Shown here piece by piece: positions 49,276-60,700 of a stretch of DNA of 64,000 nt. The stretch is from assembly GCA_025618425.1 (NCBI GenBank), contig CM046845.1:34126277-34190276 (forward strand), read 5' to 3'. The stretch is from Heliocidaris tuberculata. Lineage: Eukaryota; Echinodermata; Echinoidea; Camarodonta; Echinometridae. Every line of letters starts with the position of its first letter. Within the stretch, counting starts at the first letter, position 1. The translations under genes and the position numbers were made by a program. The notes beneath the pieces are model-generated. The model searched no databases. It was given only the letters and a program-made list of their open reading frames with translations, and had not been told where the DNA came from.

Positions 49276-51717
49276 CAATCAGGTAGGCAAGGTCAATAGA
49301 GAATAAGTTGTCAGAGAATGATTACACCAATTACTATGGCGGACATTAATCACAGAGCCAAAGCTTAACAATCGGACTCTTTCTTTCAAACTTCAAAATT
49401 CAGGAAAGCCAGATTTCTGACGTATAAAAAAAAAGAAAAGAGTTGAGTATTGCCTGGGACCAAAGTCAGACAATGCAATGGTATGTCTTTATTACCAGTC
49501 TGCATGCCAAAATACATGTCTCATTAATGACGCTCCATATCTTTGTGTTCTAAGGGAATGTGGCTCCATTACAGGCCATAGAGTTACTTTATATCTATAG
49601 TAGGTCTCTTCTCAGAGACCTAGCTAGCTCAGTGTATGGCGTCAGAAGTAGTACAAAGTGTTAGAAATGTGAAAGCAGTGAGAAAGATGAGAATCAGATA
49701 TTGCATTAATAACGGGCAAGTAACTCGCCTATTATTAGGAGGAATAAATGTGAGGAGGAATAAGTGTGAGAAGGAATCGGGGAATCGAAGGGGAAAAATG
49801 TATGAAAAAAAGAGAAATATGAAGGAAGAAAAGAAATAGATGTACAGAATAAAAAGTGAGAAAGTTAGAAAGCTTTGGTTGCTTGCTGTGCCTTGGTTCA
49901 TTCTAATATTGATTATATTACATGAATGAGACTGTGACGAGAGGATACCTAGCAAACCTACCCAGCGGGATACTCAACAGTCATCCCACTTTAACCCCTT
50001 CAACTCCAAGATGATGAAATAGAACGAGGTTAGCTGATGGGTTGTCACCTTGTGGGAAGGAAGGGGTTAATTTGCTTTGCCCGAAAACCGTAGAACAAAG
50101 GTCAGAGCGGGCGGCGGTGAAATGGGAATTGAAATGAGCAGGTTGTATCAGCCGTCCAACATTGTGCTTGATCGCTGGAATGGAAAAACCAAGTATGCAC
50201 GGCATAAAAGGTGTTGGCTCGCCAAATCACAACCCGACAACTGCTTAAATCATAATACAAGATAAAGAGACTAGAAGAGAAAAATGAGAGAGAATGAAAC
50301 TATCCTACTGTGTCATACATAAAGAGGGAAAATAAAAGAGAGGAGAGAAAGCGCTCTTTTTTCTATTTTGCTTGTGTGTGCCGAGTTTAATAAGATTAAG
50401 ACGTATGAATAGGAGAGGTTCATGCGGGGGTTGATTTATTAATTATATCGGGGAATTATTATGATTGGGTGTATGGTAGTGCTATGTGTGTTAATAATGT
50501 ATAGAGCAGATGTGGAGTTGTTCTCTATAGTATAGGCAGAGGTGTGTGTAGTACCTATCAAACCAATCACGGAATTACATTGGAATATGTCGTGTATACT
50601 GAAATTAAAGGTTAGTGTGATATTTCTTTTTTGTTCAAGATGGTTCTGATCCCTTCTTAAAAGATTCACGGTGATAAGAGCTGAAGGTTCCATTAGTTAA
50701 TGGTTTCATCAATCTCTACAGAGATTTGGTAGGACTCTTCCTAATGTCATGTGATTTTTATTACACCTTGACATCACAAGATCATGAGTCATGATCTCAT
50801 GGATTCTTTCTTTCAAGCTATTTGATTTCTATGTTTTAATAATTCAACATTGAGATTTTCTCACTAATGGTGAGAGTAGAGAAAAACAATATATAGATGG
50901 TAGAAGGAATAAGTTTGGTGGCAAGAATTGTCTAGTGGATAAGGTCTTCCCAAGCTCTATCTGTATGATATGCTATTGCTTGAAAAGTTTAAGGATAAGA
51001 ATTGTATAAACATATGCAGGCAGAGCTTTTTTCTCATAAAGTGGTTAATACATGTATGTAGATTTACTTGTTGTATTAGAAATAAAATGTGGTTACTTAG
51101 TTCTCTGGAATAAAATTGAAGGTTGAATTTGTCATGCTGTTGTTTGAGTTATAGGAAATATTCTATCTTGATCATTTCTGAATATTTATGGCAAGGATTA
51201 TGCTTGAAAGAGAGTGTGTAGACCATGTCAGTTGAGATATGTCTATCTGTCAATATTCTAGCATCATTGTCATGATTTTTATGTTTTCTTTATCTGTTAC
51301 ATTGGACTTCAAACATCTGTTTTATGATTCCTCTCATGATTCTATTTTGGTATTTGTGATGAAAATAAAGAAGATTGAGATTCATTAAAAGACCATGTCA
51401 GAACATATCTAGGAAATAACATCAAGGTGTTGCTAACTTTCCTTCCCCTTCTCCTCTCTCTCTCTCTCTCTTCCCAGCTGTTGAGAGTTAACTTATTCCA
51501 TAGTATTCCAAGCTTACCCCTCCCTCTATCACTCAGCACCGGTGCTGCAGCTAATTAACGTCACATCATCCCCCTAGTCCCGATCTGCCCGCTCTTTCTC
51601 TCATCCACATACCTCAGCATCTAACTCATCCCCAAATATTCTCACGTCAGCAAAACAAGCCGCGGAACTATTGATTGCGACAAATATAAAGTACACCGGT
51701 AGCTAGACAGAGATCTG

Positions 51718-51772
51718 ACAGAGATAGAGGAAGAGAGAGAGAGAGGGAGAGGAAGGGAGGAAGAGAGAGAAG
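51718..51772. repeat. GA-rich tract
   Basis: GA/GGGA units on the + strand. A CT tract (51453-51471) lies about 250 bp upstream in complementary orientation. Confidence 0.8.
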
Positions 51773-51847
51773 ATCAGAGGTGCAGAACTTCTGGAATAAA
51801 AATGATCTTCATGGTATGATAGTCCACAACTTCAAGATCATAAAATT

Positions 51848-51863
51848 GGGGGGGGGGGGGGGG
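51848..51863. repeat. Poly-G (16)
   Basis: Sixteen uninterrupted G on the + strand. Confidence 0.95.
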
Positions 51864-53192
51864 TGAGTAGGGATTTAATCATTTTGTATTGAAGATTAAT
51901 GTGTTAAAGTTCTTAGAAAATCCTTGAAATTTGTTAATAAATATTCACATTGAGTATGTTTGCACCTCCTAGTCTAGCACTCAACAAAGTTTTGTGATAT
52001 GATAGGGAGAATGAGGAGGAAAGAAAGGAACAGATTGTCACGTTAGGGGGGAGACAAGAGATAAAAGAAAAGAGACATGAATTACATCCATTAGTAGCCG
52101 AGCTAGTGGACTGGCGATAGGCTGGGATTGAGAGTGCGGAAAATCGGTGCACAGACTTGATGAATATTCCAGGCTGACTGACTCATTTTCAGGTCATATA
52201 GGTCAAGTCCAAGAATGTAAGGCTTCGTTGTTTTATACAATGGCTTGCAATGATAAGCAAGAGAGCCTGGTGATTTAGGGACTGAAAGAGAGAGAGAGGG
52301 AAAGAGAAGAGGAGAAAGAGAAAACATGTACAGAGATGGCTGAGATTTTGTGAGAGCGAGAGTAAAGTGAGAGATAGATGAGAAAATGTAAATAAATAGC
52401 ATTTGGTCCCCTTGCGAGTTCACATACCTTTACTCTGTTCCCATGCTGTAATTAAAAACTGGTGCAAAGCAGTATTCTCTTACTCCATCCAGTGCACCAT
52501 ACCATCATCTTCTCATATTTTTTGCGTCTGAGAAATGATAAAAAGGAGAGGAAAGAAAGCGAACAAACACAGGGGAGTGTCTCGTGGGATAGCGCAGTCT
52601 TCCTGTCGAAAGTACCCACAACCTAGGAACCAGGAAACTTGAGAACTTCAGTGTTGGGTCAAAATTAATCAATCCAAGCAATCTATTCTTTCCTTCTCTT
52701 TCCATCTCTCTCCCTTTTCTCATTCTACCTATTTCCTTTAATACTCATTATTTTGCACAACTCCATATCCTATCATACTAGAAGCAAATTACTGAACATG
52801 TGGAAATGTTCAAATCCCTTTTTTTTCCTGTCTCCGGTTTACTTGCCTGTCTCGTTTTTGGGTTTTTTTGTACTTTTTGTTTAGACATGGGGTTTTTAAC
52901 AGATCATTAAGTGTCAGTTTCTCTCTTACATATAATTTCTCCTTAACTTCCTGTATCTGTATAGAAGATAATAAGGGAATACTAAAATGTCAGATCGAAT
53001 CACATGAGTTTGTATGAAGGTTCCATGAAACTTTTTTTCAAGTCCAGTTCAAATAAAAATGAATCTAATATGAATGAAATACAAAATGGAAATTGTAAAG
53101 ATAACTGATATTCTTTTCATATTACAAAAAAGACATTATCCTCGTTTGTGTTCCTTTTATCATCTTGCAAGTGCATGAAGACAAAAGTGGCC

Positions 53193-53224
53193 ATTATTTC
53201 TAATGAATATTATTTCTAATGAAT
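53193..53224. repeat. 16-bp exact tandem repeat
   Basis: ATTATTTCTAATGAAT repeated twice without spacer. Confidence 0.85.
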
Positions 53225-56200
53225 AATACTTCTTTGAAACGCATTTGTTTGAATTTCTTTTGGTTACTTTGCTTTGGAACACTTGAGAATGATTTTTGTA
53301 TCACAGCACAAACATACCTTTAAGATATCTACTAGAGATGACTTTTCAGACATCAAACTTCTAACTTAAAGTGAACCTTTTGTGCATTGCCTGCGACCAT
53401 TGGACTTAAAAAAGTCAACCATGTTAATAGCCTACTCACACCAACCAGACAGACGACAGACCGAACAAAAAATTATGTTACTCCGAATGGGTAAGAATCG
53501 GTGGGTTTGAAGTCAGGAAGGTTGTGTGACTGAACCAAACAAAGTTCCTTCCTTCACTAGCTGGTTTTTATTGGACAAAAGTGCTTAAAATATGTTTCTT
53601 GTTTTGTTTTCATCTTTTTTCTGAATTCTAGAATTGTTACATATTTTCTCTTACTTTTTCCTGCCAGGTTTTTATACAAATCTGATGGTTTAGATTCATT
53701 ATTTTTTATCTTTTGTCATCTTTCAATGATTATTATTCCTAATAACTGGAACAATGTTTTATTTTCTTTCTCGTTGTGTAAGGAAGCTCTTTAGAATATA
53801 CAGTTCTTGTTATTTTTTGTATTCTAGTGCATCAAACTATATAAATTATAATGTACATCAAGTATCCTTCTTGGAATGGAAGACTAAGCAATGTATAAGT
53901 GGTTTCTTGTCTCTCTGGAAGTAATCCTTGAGTTCTTCTGAAGACAGTCTGCATTCTCCATTACTATCACACCTCAGAATTCCCTTGACTCTTAACTGAC
54001 TACCTTAAAAAGGCAAATCACATAGGTGCACTAATGAGAGCGAGTGTGGTTCTCACAGCTACGCTCCCCAATTAAAAGCATATTTAATATACATGAACAA
54101 ACCCTTGCAATTTTCAGAAGCCCTGGAAGACGTATATCTCCTTCGCTTCCATCCATCAAACTCACTCCCCATGGAAAATGAATGATTAATACTCTCACTC
54201 CGTCTGACAGGGATGCTATTTTCTTGGCTCTGGCCGTTCCATAATTCCCACTTCCCCCTCCTTGGTGATGCTCTGAAGATCCTCAGACTATCCTGCTCCA
54301 TCTTCTTGTTATCGCAATAAACTATTAATGAGTTGGTATGCTTGAGCCTTGTCCTGGTGGACTGGTCGACTGGCAAACTATCACTTTTGCTTAAAGGCAA
54401 TGTGTATACACAAATCTGTTCATTTCTAATCTAAGCTCTAACTCTCCTCTGACAGACTTTCCTTTTTTTTAATGTTTCCACAGGCAAAAACTTAAAATAG
54501 TTGTCTCTCAGTTGTTACACACCATATCATGATTTTATTTGTATGTGACTGAATAAGAATGCTAATCCTCATTCTCTCCCAGAAATGATCCTGAATTATG
54601 TGGCATGTTTTGTATTGTCACAGGGTGAAGTCTCGTGTTGAATATCTTCAAGTCATGAACATGATATGTATTAGCTTTTGTATTTAAAACAGGCTGAGAA
54701 GATTATATTTTTATCAAAGGTAGAATGGTAAAAGTGGTGTTGTTATGTGTTACAGTGGTGCCTTTTTATTTGTTAAGGACAGATGTTGGTTTGGTTTATC
54801 AGAGTTTGAATGCCTCAAAAGTCAAGCTTACAGAACAATTAACCATTAGTTGGTTGGTCATGCATTGAAAAGTGGAAAGCATTAGTACTGTTTATTCTAC
54901 AAAGTTTCTGTGATTCTACACCACACAGGTGGAGACCTTGGTGTGCTCTAGTTCTTCTTTCCTATTCACCCGCAATTTAACAAGTTTAGGTTTCCTGGTT
55001 TCAGTCAGAAGTGTGCCAGTGTATGTGAGGCTATTGAATCCTCTGCCATAGGTCAAAGTCAAACACTGCCCTCTATCATTACATTGGTGTCATGTCTGGA
55101 GATAATGTTCATACCGTGTGATGGACTAATAATGCTTGATTTGGATTTGTGAATGGGAGCTGTTCATCTAGGCTGTTCTCTTGAATGAAAAGTTCAACTG
55201 TTTCAAACTTTATATAGCTCTAAAAGTACATCATAAAGTGGCTCAGACTATTTTGAGAACTGGTACAAATCCTTTGCCGTAAAGAAAGGGTTAATTGAAA
55301 GTGGATATGAAGAGAGGGTTGTGGATAAGTGTCGGAATTCTCTAAGCAGGGAAATGAGAAAGCTCTGAAAGTCTGGCGGTAAATACAAGTCTACGTCTTG
55401 ACTTTGACTCACAAGAAATCCTCAGGAGATTGTGAAAGGAGAGGTCTGAGACGACAGACACAAAGTCATTCAGTCAGGAAGTTTATTCTAGATTAATTGC
55501 AGAAATATTAGATTTTTGTTCTCTTTCAATAACAAGTCTGGATTTTCAATCAGTAGGAAGTTAAACTAGAGATTTAAATGGTATGTATGAGAGATCATCT
55601 TAGCTTTGATATTGTACATGTATGTTTTTGTGGATATGTGAATGAATGATAAGATTTCATCTGTTTTAACTGTTAGCTTTATGGTTGTGTGGTAGTATGT
55701 AGCTGTCAGATTCATAGTCAAAAACTTTCTTTGGTAGGGTATATAGGTCACAGCTCCATCGTAGCATATGTATATAGGTCAGAGTAGGAAGTTTAGAATT
55801 AGACTGTACACAACGTTTTGCATGTGCTTGGGTCAACAAAAAATTAGTTCCAAAATGACAAAAATTGCCTTCCTTTTCCACTAGAAAGAGAACCATATCA
55901 CAAATAGCGGATGGTATGGGGGTTTTTAATGATGAGGCTGATTAAAGTCTAAAGAGATTGTCTTTCAAACTAAAAAATGAATCAGAGTCAGGAAAATGAG
56001 AAATACCATGTGATTTTATTTCATTGTTAGTCTTGATCAAGAGAAGGTAGAATGTTCAGAATGTATGTGTCTCAGGGGGATGTGCTTCGTGCTCTGTGCT
56101 TGAGTCATAATGTAGGATAACATGAAGGGGAAACGCTGGCCGCAGAACAAGGGCACGCATGCTGTAGAGAAAGTGCATGTTAGGAATGATTTCGTCATGC

Positions 56201-56346
56201 AGGCAGGGTAGGCCCTAATCATTTCTTAAATAAAGGGTGCCACTGTACTTTGTGAAATGTAAGAGTGACCTAATTCAATGCCTGCCCTCTTAAGTCCATC
56301 AGCCTCTTGATGTAACCGAAACCATTCCCTTGATGGATCCTCCTCG

Positions 56347-56500
56347 CTTGCCCTCTCCCTCTTCATCCTCTCTCTATCTCTCTCACTCTCTCTCTCTCTC
56401 TCTCTCTATCTCCTGCTCCCTTCTCCACTTCTCTTTCCCTCTTCATCTCTCCCTCCCTCTCAATTGCTCTGATTCCCCTCATCACCTCTCCTCTCTCTCC

Positions 56501-56542
<42 letters not shown>

Positions 56543-56650
56543 TATGTCTTTTCTATCTCTTTTACTCTCTCTGCATCTCCTGCTCCCCTCCACTTTTTTT
56601 CTCTCTGTCTGTCTCTCTGTCTCTTGAGTCCTTTCTCTCCCTCTGCTACC
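56347..56650. repeat. CT-rich microsatellite tract
   Basis: About 300 nt of CT, CTCC and CTTT units with clean (CT)n stretches near 56388-56408 and 56510-56535. It lies about 1.0-1.3 kb upstream of the ZFHX coding exon. Both-strand reading frames over it are low-complexity artefacts. Confidence 0.9.
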
Positions 56651-57653
56651 TCTCCAGCCCCTCATGACTAGGAATCAAGCAAGCTACACGCTCCCCCTCA
56701 CCGTCTCTTCTCTTCACATTCAACTGGTTGTGTTCTCTTCTCTGTTTTAATCAAATACAACCAAATTACCTCTTCAAATAGCAGCCAGAAAATAGGCGAG
56801 AGTGCAAATTCTCCATTAACGCTCGTGCCATGTTGAGTGTCTTGGCTTTTCTTCTATGTTCTATGAATTGTCAAGGCCATTTGCTGCTGAATGACTAAAT
56901 TACAAGTCTTCCTTGAAGTGGCAAGGCATTTACCATTTCTCTTGATCTGTTTCCTCTCTTTTTTCTTTTTGTGTTTTTCATTCCATTGCATTTTCACCAT
57001 CATCATCTTGCACCTACTGAACTTCACCACTTGAATTGCTCTTTGCATTTTAATGCCTTTTCCAAATGCCTGCTACATTAATGAGCGTGAATTCCACATG
57101 TGGCATATGGAGTGAAGTGCATAATTTGCTTATAGCACATCACCACCAGGGCGTTTCATGACAGTCTCCTTCCGTGAGAAGGAAAGAGTAGAAAAGGAAA
57201 GAGAGAGATTGTGTGAGAGAAGGGGAATGAACATTATGGTTAGAAAGAATGTTAATCACTGTGACATATTACCTTCTTCATGTATATATTTGATTATTCA
57301 TATCATTGTGCTTAGTCCTAAATTCTGATATTTACATGTAAAATGTTACATAGTTACAAGACAAATCCTTTTACTGATCCAGAATATGGAAGCATTGTTA
57401 ACTTTTTAATAATTTTTTAATCAACATTTCAAGATTGTCTGTCTGTTAAACGTTATATATTCCAAACCAGGAAATTATTTTGTAATTAAATTGTGTTAGA
57501 AAATTCAAATTCCAGATATCAGACAAATAATTAGTTGTCTAAATTGTTAAAAATTATTGTAAATGTTGATTATAATTTAATTATCTGTCTTTTGATAATT
57601 GCTTCTAATCCTCTCCATCTTACATGAAGCCTGATTGAATATGTCCTTATAAT

Positions 57654-57683
57654 CTTTCTTTTCTTTTCTTTTCTTTGTATTAG
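57654..57683 (+). other. Predicted 3' splice site of the ZFHX coding exon
   Basis: A run of repeated TTTTC units leads into TTTGTATTAG, a strong polypyrimidine tract with terminal AG at 57682-57683. Because the main ORF has an in-frame stop at 57748 and no obvious core promoter was seen immediately upstream, an intron ending here is the simplest reading. Confidence 0.65.
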
Positions 57684-57768
57684 ATGGACCCTTGTGATGG
57701 AGTGTCTTCTTCCAGGCATTGATGATATCCTTGGTTTCATCCATGAGTAATCATCCTCACCCATCACC
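57684..57768 (+). other. 5' leader segment of the ZFHX coding exon with upstream ORFs
   Basis: If the exon begins after the AG at 57682-57683, the leader holds four upstream ATGs at 57684, 57697, 57722 and 57743. The first opens a 12-codon ORF (stop at 57720-57722). The second is in frame with the main ORF but stops at 57748-57750. The third and fourth share a frame and run past the main start to a TAG at 57818-57820. A second possible acceptor AG at 57714-57715 would remove the first two. Confidence 0.6.
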
Positions 57769-60700
57769 ATGGCAGAAGTTGAATCAACACCATCTACAGA
57801 GAATGCATCCTCTGGTGTAGATGGACCCACCTCAGATCTCGGACCAGACCCTGTCAATGATGAAGCAGATTCAAGGTGTAACGAAGACCCAGTCAGTGAT
57901 GCAGTTGAAGAGAACTGCATCGATGAAAATGCAAGTGAAAGTGAGATGAAGAACTACTTACAGGACAACAAGAATGATGAGATGACTATGGACATGGGAG
58001 CAGAGGATTCCATCGGTTACAATGATATAAGCAATGAGGAAGGTGAAGAAGCAGAGGAATCATCAGGAACTGTCCGAGAAGTCACCTGTAGCAAGTGCTC
58101 CAATAAGTTCACTGATCTGCAGACATACATGGAACATAGCTGCATCATGACGACCTGTGAGACTAGCTTAGCTGAAGACGATGATAGACTTTTGTCTGTG
58201 AGTGGTAATGAAAGTGAACTCAGTGATGCAGAGAACTTTCAAGGAGAGATTGTCTACCAACCTGATGGCTCAGCGTACCTTATTGATGGGAATGAGCGAT
58301 CAGAGAAGGAGGGAAACGCGCTTGCCCCAGTGGAGAGTACTCAGACTGATATGAGCAAACTGTTTAAAGAGCATGGTAATATGAGCGTACTGCCAGGCAT
58401 TGTGAACGCTTTACACATACCAGGATACATGACCATGGGCAATGTATCTAGCTATGGTCCAGGGATGTCAGGACCATATGGAACACCTATTGTACACAGC
58501 TTCAAGGTCTATGATGTCAGAAATAAGGCTGAAAGTGAAGACAACATAGATTCTGAGAAAGATGATAAGCTTAGCTTTGGTGGTGCATCTGTGGGAAAGC
58601 CAATCCTTATGTGTTTCCTTTGTAAACTCTCATTTGGTTTTGCCAAATCCTTTATGACGCATGCAACTCATGAACACAAAATGACATTGAATGAGAAAGA
58701 GAAACAGATCATGGCTAAGAAAGACCAGTCAGCCATCATCCAAGGTTTGGGAAAAGAAAAAGAGCCACTCTTATCCTTCCTGGAACCCAAGGCCAAACAA
58801 CAGCAACAACAAGCAGCCCACAGTATAGCCAACCTGAGACTCCAACCTCCTGGTGGTCTTGGGCAGTCTGTGTACTCAAGTGCCAATTCCAATGTAAGCT
58901 ACATGTATCCTGTCTCAGTCGCCATCAGTACTACACCAAACACCACCACTACCATCTCAACTACCTCAGATGATGCCTGCGCACGCTTGGACACCACCAG
59001 TTTACCTACTGATATGCAATATGCAGCAGGATTGCTCCACAACAGTACTGCTGTGAATGAAGAAAGGCAGGACACCAATGGAACATCAAAAGGTGCAGAG
59101 AGCTCTCAGGTGTCCTATCGTCCATCCTCCAGAGACTCTCATGGTGACCTCTGTGGACAACATCACTCTACTGAAATAGATATTGCCAAGGCAAACCTGC
59201 AACAAGAGCTGAATGATCGTAGTATGTCTGCTATGGTTGAATTTGATGCAGCAAAGAAATCACCCAACCATGTCCAAGATAAAGAGGCTGACCACATGGA
59301 TGCTACATCAGGATCTCCATCCAACAATAACAACAACAAGGAAGCCTATGCTGAAGGTGAGCAGGCATCCTCCAGTATGGAAGATGAAGATGATATCCCT
59401 CACAATCATGATCCATCTGTCACAGGCAGTGTGGAGTGTCCAAAATGTGACATGGTGCTGGGTTCATCCCGTTCTCTTGGAGGACACATGACCATGATGC
59501 ATTCTCGGAATTCATGCAAGACTCTGAAATGTCCCAAGTGTAATTGGCACTACAAATACCAGCAGACATTGGAGGCTCACATGAAGGAGAAACACCCAGA
59601 GAGTGAATCAAAGTGCATATACTGTGAGTCTAACCAACCCCATCCGAGGCTGTCCAGAGGAGAATCCTACACCTGTGGCTACAAACCCTACCGCTGTGAA
59701 ATATGCAATTATTCCACAACAACGAAGGGCAATCTGAGCATCCATATGCAGTCTGATAAGCATCTGAACAACATGCAGGAGTTACAGAATGGTAGTGATC
59801 ATATCTTCATGCATCACAAGATGAATGACCTAGCCCAGGCTGCCAAACCCAAGCACAAGCAGACATGGAGGTGTGACGTGTGCGATTATGAGACCAATGT
59901 CGCAAGGAATCTGCGCATCCACATGACCAGTGAGAAGCATATTCACAACATGATGGCCATCCAGCAGAACGTGTCACAGATGCAACGAGAGATGCAAAAC
60001 AACATCGGCGGCGGAATGCCTCCTGAGGAATCCATGTATATGATGCTAGGACAGAATTCCATGCTCCCAGTAATGCATGGTCAGGAGCCAAGCATGATGG
60101 ATATGCAGTCATTCATGGCCCAGTACCAGTACGATCCAGTGGCGTACAGTGCATGGATGAACAACATGGCTATGGGTATGAATGTCCAGGAAGCTGCTGC
60201 TGCTGCCCCTCATCCAAACACACCAGATGATCCAGCCAAGAATGAACCTCTCACACTCTACCAGTGCTCCATCTGTAACAACTTCAACACAGAGAATATG
60301 GATGATCTGCATATCCATGTGCACAGAGACCGAAGTGAACCCAACATGGCTCTATGGAGAGCTATCATTGGTGATATGCAGCAGTGTATGCTGTGTAACT
60401 ATTCCACTCAAGTCAAGGCTAACTTTCAACTTCATCTGAAAACAGACAAGCATCAGCAGAAACTTCAGCTGTTTAACCATATCAGGGAAGGAGGCAAGCA
60501 GAATGAATGGAGACTCAAGTACATGAATGTTGGTAACCCAGTTCAAGTGAGATGCAATGCTTGTGATTTCTACACTCACAGCGTAGATAAACTACGTGCT
60601 CATTCCCACCCCAACAACTATCGACACGAGACCAGTCTCAAGCTCTTTAGACACATGCAGAGCATCAACATTACCATGAACGTTGAGACACGTCGCTTCC

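Larger units (their letters stand above)
44457..56346. other. Non-coding sequence
   Basis: No supported gene. Notable pieces: a GC-richer block with GCGAAGCGCTGGG and GGGGGAACCTTCGGG words (45300-45450); CACCAC/CATCAC repeats (46799-46826); an E-box palindrome GTCACATGA/TCATGTGAC (47403-47424); a motif-dense block ending in a donor-like CAG|GTATGT (47800-48030); a CpG-containing block (50040-50250); and TTAA-flanked CCCCTTC/GAAGGGG ends at 49991-50070. Confidence 0.4.

Noticed and set aside
49991..50070. TTAA-flanked 72-bp segment with CCCCTTC / GAAGGGG ends
   Set aside because: Only seven bases match between the ends; could be chance, so not called as a piggyBac MITE.
56330..56671. 113-codon forward and 100-codon minus-strand frames
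   Set aside because: Low-complexity translation of the CT tract on both strands.
59807..60112. Minus-strand frames inside the ZFHX exon (also 60859-61188 and 62570-62980)
   Set aside because: Antisense shadows of the real coding frame, which carries ordered zinc fingers.
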